From Nocardioides massiliensis (GTDB lineage Bacteria > Actinomycetota > Actinomycetes > Propionibacteriales > Nocardioidaceae): a DNA stretch of 64,000 nt. Made by a program: the position numbers and the translations under genes. Shown here piece by piece: positions 1-7,800 of the stretch. Numbering within the stretch: the stretch's first letter is position 1; each line of letters starts with the position of its first letter. The notes below the pieces were generated by a model. The model had not been told where the DNA came from. It searched no databases and saw nothing but the letters and a program-made list of their open reading frames with translations. The DNA lies in contig NZ_JAUSQM010000001.1 in the NCBI RefSeq assembly GCF_030811215.1, positions 3,940,001 through 4,004,000 of the forward strand, written 5' to 3'.

Positions 1-943
1 CGGGTCACCACGCGGCGCGAAGCGTCTGGTCGGCGACGCGGTGCGAACCGCCCGACGGCTGCTCGGGAAGAACCGGCCGATCCTGGTGCGGATGGACTCG
101 GCGTTCTACGGTCGCAGACCAGTCCACGCCGCGATCGCTGGTGGGGCCGCGGTGTCGGTGACGGTGCGGATGGACAAACGCATCAAGGCGGCGATCGAAG
201 CGATCGCCGACGATGCGTGGACCACCATCGAATACACCGACGCCATCTTCGACGAGCCGAGTGGCCGCTGGATCTCGCGAGCCGAGGTCGCCGAGATCGA
301 CTTCACCGCGTTCGCTGCGCAGAAGAAGTCCGACCACGTCCCGGGCCGGCTCGTAGTCCGTCGCATCCCGGACTTCAACGCCGAGAAGAACAAGGCAGCC
401 GGCCAGGACACCTTGTTCGACACCTGGCGCTTCCACGCCTTCTTCACCACCACCGACGCCGACGTGCTGGACACCGTCGCCGCCGACAAGATGCACCGCC
501 ATCACGCGGTCATCGAACAAGTCCATGCTGACCTCAAAGGCGCCGCGCTGGCACACCTGCCGTCGGGGGTGTTCACCGCGAACGCCGCCTGGCTGGTGCT
601 CGCCGTCATCGCGTTCAACCTCACCCGAGCCGCCGCGAGCCTGACCGATCGGGAGTTGGCGAAGGCCACCACCGCCACGCTCCGTCGCAAGCTGATCATC
701 GTGCCGGCAAGGGTCGCGACCTCAGCACGCCGGATCACCCTGCACCTGCCCCATGCCTGGCCCTGGGAGAGCGCCTGGACGGCACTGTTCGACCGAGTCA
801 ACGACCCGCCGCCAAGCCTCGCAGCCTGACCACCCAGCAGCCCGCCGCTGCGCGAACCGAGGACCAAGTGGACGACACCGGACAACGAGGTCCGGCACAT
901 CGACATGCCCGCGGCTCCTCATGACCAGACGAACCGGATCAGG
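1..943 (+). mobile_element. IS1380-type insertion sequence, 3' part only
   Basis: The window opens inside an insertion sequence. Its transposase reading frame is open from base 2 and ends at 829. About 110 bases of non-coding right end follow. GAACCGGATCAGG at 931-943, read from the outside as CCTGATCCGGTTC, is a plausible terminal inverted repeat. The matching left repeat lies outside the window, so the boundary is inferred. The minus-strand gene next to it at 947 is truncated exactly here, which fits an insertion or a deletion at this point. Confidence 0.6.
2..829 (+). CDS. IS1380-family transposase, C-terminal part (5' end outside window)
   Basis: DDE transposase of the IS1380 type, which would cut and join the ends of its own element. 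The frame is open from base 2 and reads GSPRGAKRLVGDAVRTA before the first internal ATG at 41, so the gene continues upstream of the window. The visible 275 residues hold the RNase-H-like region: a conserved Asp in VRMDSAFYG, a segment rich in Asp/Glu, and the late motif HHAVIEQVHADLKGAALAHLPSG with the catalytic-type Glu and the LAHLPSG ending typical of this family. The C-terminus looks complete. Family assignment comes from these motifs by memory. Whether the whole element is active cannot be judged here. Confidence 0.8.
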   Translation, partial: GSPRGAKRLVGDAVRTARRLLGKNRPILVRMDSAFYGRRPVHAAIAGGAAVSVTVRMDKRIKAAIEAIADDAWTTIEYTDAIFDEPSGRWISRAEVAEIDFTAFAAQKKSDHVPGRLVVRRIPDFNAEKNKAAGQDTLFDTWRFHAFFTTTDADVLDTVAADKMHRHHAVIEQVHADLKGAALAHLPSGVFTANAAWLVLAVIAFNLTRAAASLTDRELAKATTATLRRKLIIVPARVATSARRITLHLPHAWPWESAWTALFDRVNDPPPSLAA

Positions 944-946
944 CGC

Positions 947-1411
947 TCAGCGCCATGGCCATCGGTGGATCCGGGCGAAGAGCCGCGCCTCGTGAGCGGA
1001 CAGAGCCAGCACCACATGCCGAGGGGTGCGGTGCAGGGCGCGGACCAGGTCGCGGGTGGCGAAGGTTGGGTCCACCACCGCCCGCTCCCGGACGCCCACC
1101 GGCAGCAGCAGTACCTGGGCATGGTGCTCATTGACGTACAGCGCGAGGGCGTGGTCCAGGACCAGCCCCCCGGCCAGCGCGATGAGCTGGTCGAGTTCGG
1201 CCAGCACCCGGTCGGCACCGGACACTTCCTCGCGCCTCAGGCGCCGTGCCACGGAGTCGCGCAGGTCGTGAAGCCGGGCGGTCCCTTCTCCGTCGAGTCG
1301 ACCGGGTCGGGTCGGCATGAGCAGGGAGACGCTGGGGTAGCTGGTCATCGACTGCAGCACCAGCACCTTGTTGGCGCTTACCGCATGAGGCGGGGTGGTC
1401 AGTCTGGTCAT
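947..1411 (-). pseudogene. Truncated baeRF-like protein, N-terminal part
   Basis: A 154-residue open frame starting at ATG 1411, with an AAGGGAG ribosome site just upstream. It reads MTRLTTPPHAVSANKVLVLQ and contains PSVSLLMPTRPG and HVVLALSAHEARLFARIHR. This resembles the N-terminal domain of the bacterial archaeo-eukaryotic release-factor-like (baeRF) proteins, which are usually about 350-400 residues. Here the frame stops within a few bases of the probable IS1380 right end at 943, so roughly the C-terminal half to two thirds is missing. It is best read as a gene cut by the insertion or by a deletion next to it. Known baeRF proteins are proposed to act near ribosomes in stress; this fragment is probably non-functional. 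It lies downstream of a TerC gene on the same strand. Confidence 0.6.
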
Positions 1412-1482
1412 GGTGGGGCTCCCTTGTTCGTGAGGAGGCGGCTCGAAGGACTGGAGGGTGGGGAGGATGGGGGAGGGTGGGC

Positions 1483-2511
1483 TCACCGTTTCGAGGCGGC
1501 AGTGGAAGGTCGCCTCCAGACCGAGGTCGTCGCGGCAACCTCCTCCTCGGTGGCGGTCCGGAACGGCGGGTTCTCCGGAGCCGGAGCTTCGCGGCGTGCC
1601 TGGCCGCGGGTCGCGATCAGACTCGCGATGACCGAGACGCCGAGGATGAACGTGACCACCGCCAACGAGATCGTGGTGGGGATGTAGTACAGGTCGATCT
1701 TGAGGAGCATCTTGATCCCGACCCAGATGAGCACCAGGGCGAGGCCGAGCTTGAGGTAGGCGAAGCGATGGATCAGGTCGGCGAGCAGGAAGTACATCGC
1801 TCGCAGGCCGAGGATGGCGAAGGCGTTGGCGGTGAAGACGAGGAAGGCCTCGTCGGTGACGGCGAAGATCGCGGGGATCGAGTCGACGGCGAACACGATG
1901 TCGGTGACCTCGACCAGGACCAGGACCGCGAGCAGCGGTGTGGCGAGCAGGACTCCGTTCTTGCGGATCAGGAACTTCTGGCCGTGGTAGGCGTCCGTCA
2001 TCGGGACCCAGCGGCGGAACAGGCGCAGCGCGCGGGACTGCTCGGGGTCGAGGTGCTCGTTGCGTTGCCGGATCATCCGCCAGCCGGTGTAGAGCAGGAA
2101 CGCGGCGAAGAGGTAGAGGATCCAGGCGAAGCTGGAGATCAGCACCGACCCGGCGGCGATGAACGCGCCGCGAAAGATGAGTGCTCCGAGGACGCCAAGG
2201 AAGAGCACTCGGTGCTGGAACTCGCGCGGGACGGCGAAGTAGCTGAAGATGATCGCCCACACGAAGACGTTGTCGACCGCGAGTGACTTCTCGATCAGGT
2301 AGCCGGCGTAGTACTGCTGCCCGAATTCGGAGCCGTACTCCCACCAGACGTATCCGCCGAACCCGACGCCGCACAGCACCCACACGACCGTCCAGGCGGC
2401 GGCTTCGCGCACACCGATCACATGAGCGTGACGGTGCGCGACCAGGTCGATCAGCAGCATGACGAGTACCGCACCGAGTACCGCGAACCACAACCACAGG
2501 GGAACATCCAC
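1483..2511 (-). CDS. TerC/Alx family integral membrane protein
   Basis: Multi-pass membrane protein of the TerC/Alx family, about 342 residues. Family members are linked to tellurite resistance and, in the Alx/MeeF/MeeY branch, to Mn2+ efflux or metalation of exported enzymes. Visible signatures are the acidic membrane motifs EKSLAVDNVFVWAIIF and TDIVFAVDSIPAIFAVT, which carry the conserved Asp residues. About nine hydrophobic segments are followed by a polar C-terminal tail. I chose GTG 2511 (VDVPLWLW) with GGAGG at the right distance. The in-frame ATG at 2547 lies inside the leader RNA described at 2520-2636. Translation seems controlled by that riboswitch. A second TerC gene diverges from this one at 3198, and the two share about 40% of the obvious family motifs rather than being recent duplicates. 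Confidence 0.9.
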   Translation of the reverse strand: MDVPLWLWFAVLGAVLVMLLIDLVAHRHAHVIGVREAAAWTVVWVLCGVGFGGYVWWEYGSEFGQQYYAGYLIEKSLAVDNVFVWAIIFSYFAVPREFQHRVLFLGVLGALIFRGAFIAAGSVLISSFAWILYLFAAFLLYTGWRMIRQRNEHLDPEQSRALRLFRRWVPMTDAYHGQKFLIRKNGVLLATPLLAVLVLVEVTDIVFAVDSIPAIFAVTDEAFLVFTANAFAILGLRAMYFLLADLIHRFAYLKLGLALVLIWVGIKMLLKIDLYYIPTTISLAVVTFILGVSVIASLIATRGQARREAPAPENPPFRTATEEEVAATTSVWRRPSTAASKR

Positions 2512-2519
2512 GACAACAG

Positions 2520-2636
2520 CCTCCAGTCCAGCGACTGGAGGTCTCATCAGCCCGATGACCGGACCCGAGTGACCGAGCGTCGAACGACGACGCCGTAGTG
2601 ACGATCACTTCGCGGGGACTACTCCCCTCCAGTGAC
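2520..2636 (-). promoter_or_regulatory. yybP-ykoY (Mn2+) riboswitch with SD-sequestering switch
   Basis: Read on the minus strand, the leader has the three conserved boxes of the yybP-ykoY class: GGGGAGTAG near 2628, ATCGTCACTACGG near 2604, and GATGAGACC near 2545. The closing helix P1 is perfect: ACTGGAGG at 2633-2626 pairs with CCTCCAGT at 2541-2534. A third segment, ACTGGAGG at 2527-2520, is identical to the first P1 strand and contains the GGAGG ribosome site of the TerC gene. CCTCCAGT can therefore pair either with the first strand (aptamer formed, SD free) or with the SD (translation off). The class is known to sense Mn2+. The switching mechanism is inferred from the bases. Confidence 0.85.
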
Positions 2637-2760
2637 AAGTGAACCAGAACGACTCACTTCAGACAACGAGGGCGTCGCGCGGATGGCTCGAAGAGGTCGA
2701 ACCCAATCCGTCCTGGCGCGAGGACGCCCGGCGGGGGCCGAATGCACCCACATCTGCCAG

Positions 2761-2789
2761 TTGACAGTTCCCGCAGCTACGCCGATCAT
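2761..2789 (+). promoter_or_regulatory. Candidate sigma-70-type promoter for the plus-strand terC
   Basis: TTGACA at 2761-2766 is a perfect -35 box. It is followed after 17 bases by GATCAT at 2784-2789, a weaker -10. Transcription would begin just at the start of the second riboswitch-like leader, which supports the assignment. Confidence 0.55.
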
Positions 2790-2792
2790 CTC

Positions 2793-2900
2793 AAGTGAGG
2801 GGAGTACCCCGTTCACAACGACATCGTCATCCCGGCCGACTGTGCTCGGCCCGGTGTCGTGGCCACCTCCACGTGAGTGCGGTGGGGAAGACCTCCGATT
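2793..2900 (+). promoter_or_regulatory. Second yybP-ykoY-like riboswitch
   Basis: The leader of the plus-strand operon shows the same conserved order: GAGGGGAGTA at 2797-2806, then CATCGTCATCCCGG, then GGGGAAGACCTC ending near 2895. Between them are GC-rich arms such as GGCCGA/TCGGCC. The closing helix is shorter (GAGG with CCTC) than in the minus-strand copy, so the call is a little less certain. It sits between a good promoter and a small ORF coupled to terC, so it probably controls both. Confidence 0.7.
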
Positions 2901-2933
2901 GCTCGGCAGCGGCCGGGTGTACGGAGCTGTCTG

Positions 2934-3194
2934 ATGGATGACACGCTAGGCGTTTGGTTCGTGACCTCGTTCGGCGATCTCGACGAGGTCGCAGTGCTGG
3001 TGCTGGTGGTGGGGGCCCTCGGCCTGCGGATCGCGCCGTCAACTCGCAGGTGGGCGCCCCGCGGAAACGCCCGGCCAATCCGGCGCGGGTCGGACAGGCT
3101 CACTGAGCTCGCAGCCGGGCACGACCTTGATCCGGAGCCTGGCGGCGCGCACGACGCCGAGCGGGTTGCTCGGCGATCGTCGATTCGGGCCTGA
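2934..3194 (+). CDS. Small protein of unknown function upstream of terC
   Basis: Candidate 86-residue ORF starting at ATG 2934, with GGAG seven bases upstream. It begins MDDTLGVWFVTSFGDLDEVA, has one hydrophobic stretch (VAVLVLVVGALGLRIA), then a basic and acidic polar tail. I do not recognise it. It ends three bases before the GTG of the downstream terC, which has no convincing ribosome site of its own. The small ORF may therefore couple riboswitch control to terC translation. It could also be a non-coding leader or a decayed membrane segment of a TerC-like protein. Support is position and ribosome site only. Confidence 0.4.
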   Translation: MDDTLGVWFVTSFGDLDEVAVLVLVVGALGLRIAPSTRRWAPRGNARPIRRGSDRLTELAAGHDLDPEPGGAHDAERVARRSSIRA

Positions 3195-3197
3195 ACT

Positions 3198-4436
3198 GTG
3201 GACGTCTCGCCCGTGGTGTGGGGGCTGACGATCGCCGGGATCGTGGGCCTGCTGCTTTTCGACTTCTTCTTCCACGTGCGCAAGGCCCACGTGCCCACAC
3301 TGCGGGAGGCCGCGATCTGGTCGTCGCTCTACGTCGGCATCGCCATCGTGTTCGGACTCGGAGTCCTGGCCTTCGGTGGGCCCACCCCGGGCGGGGAGTA
3401 CTTCGCCGGCTACATCACCGAGAAGGCGCTCTCGGTCGACAACCTGTTCGTGTTCCTCATCATCATGACCAGCTTCCGGGTCCCCCGCGAGGACCAGCAG
3501 AAGGTGCTGCTGTTCGGCATCGTGTTCGCGCTGATCGCGCGAACCGGGTTCATCTTCCTGGGTGCCGCCCTGATCAACTCCTTCGCGTGGGTGTTCTACG
3601 CCTTCGGGCTGATCCTGATCCTGACCGCGGGAAACATGTTGACGTCGCATCACGACGACGACGAGGGCACGGCCGACAACTTCGTGATCCGGATCGCACG
3701 CAAGGTCATCCACACCACCGAGCACTACGACGGCGACAAGCTCTTTACCATCCACAACGGCAAGCGCGCGATGACCCCGATGCTGCTGGTCATGGTCGCC
3801 ATCGGGGGCACCGACATCCTCTTCGCCCTCGACTCGATCCCCGCCATCTTCGGCCTGACCCAGGACACCTACCTGGTCTTCACCGCGGTGGCGTTCTCGC
3901 TGATGGGGCTGCGTCAGCTGTTCTTCCTCATCGAGGGCCTGCTCGACCGGCTCATCTACCTGTCGTACGGACTTTCCGCGATCCTTGCGTTCATCGGCGT
4001 CAAACTCATCCTGCACGCCCTGCACGAGAACAACCTGCCCTTCGTCAACGACGGCGAGCCGATCAAGGTCACCGAGATCAGCACCGCCGTTTCCTTGAGC
4101 GTGATCCTGGGCGTGCTGCTGATCACCGTGCTCGCCTCGCTCTACAGCCCTGCCGGAAAGGCCCGGAACGCCATCGCCAACGCCCGCCGCCACGCCAGCG
4201 CCTACCTGGACTCCGAGTACACCCACGACCCTGCCGAGCGGGAACGCATCTACCGGCTGCTGCTCTCCGAACGCGACCAGATCACCGCCCTCGGCCCGAA
4301 GTACCGGCAGAAAGCCCGCGACGAGGAAGACCTGATGAACTTGCTGCGGCGTGCCCGCGCCAGCCATGACGCGGCCGTCGACCGCGGGGAGGCCGAACCG
4401 GTAGGACCCTCGACGCTGTTGCCACCCCGCCCCTAA
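3198..4436 (+). CDS. TerC/Alx family integral membrane protein
   Basis: Second TerC/Alx family protein, 412 residues, starting at GTG 3198. It carries the family's acidic membrane motifs: TEKALSVDNLFVFLIIM near residue 75 and TDILFALDSIPAIFGLTQ near residue 205. It also has the SLMGLRQLFFLIEGLLDRL segment. About nine membrane spans are followed by a polar, partly helical C-terminal tail of about 90 residues. Such proteins are tied to Mn2+ export or to loading of metals in exported proteins. The upstream riboswitch-like leader points to manganese here. It diverges from the other terC and is followed by a convergent small regulator. Tellurite resistance has been claimed for the family but nothing in the window tests it. 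Confidence 0.9.
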   Translation: MDVSPVVWGLTIAGIVGLLLFDFFFHVRKAHVPTLREAAIWSSLYVGIAIVFGLGVLAFGGPTPGGEYFAGYITEKALSVDNLFVFLIIMTSFRVPREDQQKVLLFGIVFALIARTGFIFLGAALINSFAWVFYAFGLILILTAGNMLTSHHDDDEGTADNFVIRIARKVIHTTEHYDGDKLFTIHNGKRAMTPMLLVMVAIGGTDILFALDSIPAIFGLTQDTYLVFTAVAFSLMGLRQLFFLIEGLLDRLIYLSYGLSAILAFIGVKLILHALHENNLPFVNDGEPIKVTEISTAVSLSVILGVLLITVLASLYSPAGKARNAIANARRHASAYLDSEYTHDPAERERIYRLLLSERDQITALGPKYRQKARDEEDLMNLLRRARASHDAAVDRGEAEPVGPSTLLPPRP

Positions 4437-4480
4437 CAGGCGACCCTGACAGGCCGCCCTGACCCACTTCTCTGTTCGGT

Positions 4481-4508
4481 CTGTTCCGTACCCCTCTGTT
4501 CCGTACCC
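4481..4508. repeat. Short tandem direct repeat between terC and regulator
   Basis: CTGTTCCGTACCC occurs twice, at 4481-4493 and 4496-4508, separated by two bases. It lies between the convergent 3' ends of terC and the winged-helix gene. No function is evident. Confidence 0.6.
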
Positions 4509-4527
4509 GAGGCGTCCGCTGACTGGC

Positions 4528-4812
4528 CTACTGGGGGAAGATGGCGAGGAGGTCGCTCACCATCGCCGTCGACTCCTCCGGGTGGCGAAGGGGACCGTCC
4601 GGGTGCACCTCGTAGCGATTGCGACGCCCCACCCGGGTGCGGCTCAGATACCCGGCACTCTCGAGGTCTCGAAGGATGCTCCGCGCGGCACGCTCGGTGA
4701 TACCCACCCGCCGGCTTAGCTCGCTCAACAACACCCCCGGCTCGCGCGCCACCAGCACCAGGACGTGACCGTGGTTGCTCAAGAAGGTCCAGGAACGCTC
4801 CGTCGAGGTCAC
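4528..4812 (-). CDS. Small winged helix-turn-helix transcriptional regulator
   Basis: A 94-residue protein starting at GTG 4812. Almost all of it is a winged helix-turn-helix: SELSRRVGITERAARSILRDLESAGYLSRTRVGRRNRYEVHPDG, which looks like the MarR/ArsR-type fold. There is no ligand-binding extension and no metal-binding cysteine pair. It is divergent from the DabB-DabA fusion gene with only 77 bases between the starts. A 7-bp inverted repeat sits in that gap, so it probably represses or activates the carbon-uptake gene and itself. The signal it reads is not visible in the sequence. Confidence 0.8.
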   Translation of the reverse strand: MTSTERSWTFLSNHGHVLVLVAREPGVLLSELSRRVGITERAARSILRDLESAGYLSRTRVGRRNRYEVHPDGPLRHPEESTAMVSDLLAIFPQ

Positions 4813-4857
4813 CCACGCACCCTAACTTGCGGGCGTGGCGTGCCTCACACCCAGCAC

Positions 4858-4882
4858 ACCGGCAGTCAAATGCCGGTATCGT
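4858..4882 (+). promoter_or_regulatory. Inverted-repeat operator and -10 box for the dabB-dabA fusion
   Basis: ACCGGCA-6-TGCCGGT at 4858-4877 is a perfect inverted repeat in the 77-base gap between the divergent regulator and the fusion gene. TATCGT at 4877-4882 overlaps its end and lies seven bases before ATG 4890. There is no Shine-Dalgarno sequence. That spacing fits a leaderless transcript whose -10 is covered by the operator. The binding protein is inferred to be the neighbouring winged-helix regulator. Confidence 0.55.
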
Positions 4883-4889
4883 TTTGCCT

Positions 4890-7800
4890 ATGACGTCCTT
4901 GCGCATCCTCCGCCCCGTGCTGGCTTGCCTGATTCTCGTTGGTCTGGTGGGGCTGGCGTACCGCATGTCCGCGGGCGGCACACCGTCGGTGGACGCGGGG
5001 CCGTTGCGGTTCGAGCTCGGGTTGATCAACCTGATCCTGTTCACCTACATCGCAGCGTTGACGTGGCTGCTGGCCGGCTACAGCTCGACCAACCTGCGCG
5101 GGCAGCGGCGGCTGGGACGCTTCGGAGCCCTGTTCGCGGGCGTGTCGGTGTCCCTGCTGGCGCTCGTGCTGGCCGGGAACCTGCTCACCGTCGCGGTGAT
5201 GTGGACGACGAGTGGGGTGCTGCTGGGGTGCCTGGTCTCTCACGCAGGGACGCCGAACGCTGAATGGGCAGCCCGGCGTGTCCAGAGGGTCATGGCGTTG
5301 TCGAGCGGTCTGCTGTGGGTGGCGGTCCTCGGCGCCGCAGCCTTCGGTCTGGCGCTGGACGGAAGCGACCCCGCATCGGCGCTGGCCTCGCCCGGGGCGA
5401 CGGTGGTCGCGGTGCTGATGGTCCTGGCCGGGGCAGTCCGTTCGTCGCTGGCACCGTTCCACCGGTGGTTGCCGGAAACGGCGGAGGCCCCCTCGCCGGT
5501 CTCGGCGCTCCTGCACGCCGGGATCGTCAACGGGGCAGGCGTGATCGCGGTGCTGCAGTGGGACCTGCTGAGCGCCCAACCGGCGGTGCTGCTGGTGCTT
5601 GCGGTCACTGGTCTGACCACGGTGGTCTGGTGCTCGTTGGAGCAGCGGGTACGACCGGACGTGAAGGGGCGACTCGCTGCCTCCACCTCGGCACAGATGG
5701 GCTGGATGGCCCTGCAGGTTGGTCTGGGCGCCCCGGCTGCCGCGATGTTGCACCTGATGAGTCACGGCGCTTGGAAGGCCTGGTTGTTCCTCCGCGCGGG
5801 CGGCGCGGTGGTACGAGCGCGACGCGAGTCCTCGAGAGGCACGCTGGTCTGGTCCCGGGCCGGGGCGATGTCCATCCTCGCCCTGACCCCCACGGCGGCA
5901 CTGCTGACCCTGCTGAGCGTGGCGGGGCTGGGGGGATGGGACAGCGTGTCGGCATCTCCGGTGCACCTGCTCCTCGTCGGGACTGCGGTGGTGCTCGGCC
6001 TCTCCGTCGGCGTGGAGGCAGCGGCGTTGGAGCGCACCGGTCCCACGCTGCGGTCGGTGGTCGCCTCGGTCGGCGGCCTCGTGATCGCCTGCTACCTGCT
6101 CGGCGCCGTGCTCTGGGACCAGCAGATCACCGCCCGGACCGACCTCTCGCACCCCACGCTCTCGTGGGGGGCGGCGATGGCGACCGCGAGTGTGGTCGCT
6201 GTCGCGTTGCTGGCCTGGGGCGCCGTCAGGCTGCACCCGGGCAGCCACCACCCGGTAGCGACTCTGGTCTCCTCGACGTCACTGCCCCCGCGTACCCGGA
6301 TCCTGGGTCGTTCACACCGTCCGCGTCGATCTGCAGCCTCGCACCCGGTTCGCGGGCTCTCGATGACCCGGGCCGGATCGCACGGAACCCCCAGGAGTGC
6401 GCCCGATGCGGCGCTGGTGCGCAAGACGGTCGAGATGGCCGGCAAGCTCATGGGCCCCGCGTGGCCGTTGCGTGCCACCGTCGCCGTCAACCCACTCTCG
6501 GGGTTGGAGATCCTCCCCTTCGACACCGCCCTGTCCTTGGGTGAGAGGTTCCACGGTGCCACGTTGAGGCCCTCGTTGACCTGGTTCCTCGACCTGTACG
6601 AACAAGGGAAGATCACCGACGAGACGCTGATCAGAGCGATGGACGATCACGGCGTCGGTGGCGGAACCCGCGGCGCTGACGCACTGGTCGGCCTGACCCG
6701 CGACATCGTTGCCCTCGATCAGTCCACACACCCATCGACTGCTGCCACTGCCACTGCTCCTGCAACTGGTTTCGTGGGACGTCGTTCCGCACTCGATGCG
6801 GCTGCACGCACAGGCGCTGGTGCAGGCCCAGTTGCGGGTGCAGGTGCGAGCCGTCCCCTCGCGCACGCCCACCTGTGGTCGGCGCGAGCCTGGCACCGCG
6901 CGGAAGACCGCACCGCAGACCTGCACGGCCCGTGGCGCCTGTGGAAGCGCGCGGCCCACCACCCGACCTACCGCCTAGTGACCGGCTCACGCGACGCCCA
7001 CACCTTCGCCGACTCGCTGCCCGAGGACCCCGCGCAAGCCATCTGCGATCTCCTCGACCGCGCCGGACACCGCCCCGAGGACTTGTTCGACGTCGTCACC
7101 GCCCTCCTCGCAGCAGGGCCGGGCTGGGTGGCACACGCCCAGTGGCGTGCCCGGCGCAGCGGCACCGCGGACCCGCTCGTCGAGCTAGTCGCCCTCCGCC
7201 TAGCCCTCACCGTGCTGCACGGCGAACCAGTCCCCACTCTGCCCACCACACCCAGTGATCCGAGCGAAGGACCGACGAACTACCTGCTACTGCAGAAGGT
7301 CTGGCTCCAAGCGTTGGACCGCAGCACCCAGGACCTGCTCTGCCACCCTTTGGCCGAACGCCAGTCCCAGATCTCGACTCGCGTCTCCTCGACCAGTCCG
7401 GCGACCACCCCGGCGACCAACCCGGCGACCAACCCGGCGACCACCCCGGCGACCAACCCCGTGGACAGCCCGGCGACCAACCCCGTGGACAGCCAGGCGG
7501 CCAGCCCGGTGCGCGCCCCGGTGAGTCAGTCCGTATGGTGCATCGACGTTCGGTCCGAGCCGATGCGACGCCACCTCGAATCAACCGGAGCCCACGAGAC
7601 CTTCGGCTTCGCCGGGTTCTTCGGGATCACCGGCCGGGTGAACCTCCTGGACGGCACTTCCGTCGACCAGTGCCCCGTCATCGTCGCCCCCACGATCGAA
7701 ATCGACGCACCCCGCCAATCCCTCGGGATCCTGCCTGCGGTGACCCTTGCCGCGACCCGCGTCGCCGCCCGTCCCGGACTCGCGTTCGCGGTCGCGGAAG

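Noticed and set aside
947-2638. A single 563-codon frame joining terC and the baeRF gene
   Set aside because: It runs through two genes in different frames; the parts outside the 154-residue baeRF frame are low-complexity antisense or shifted translation.
7399-7505. Possible CRISPR-like array
   Set aside because: Units are contiguous 12-mers with no spacers, keep the reading frame and code for a Pro-rich linker.
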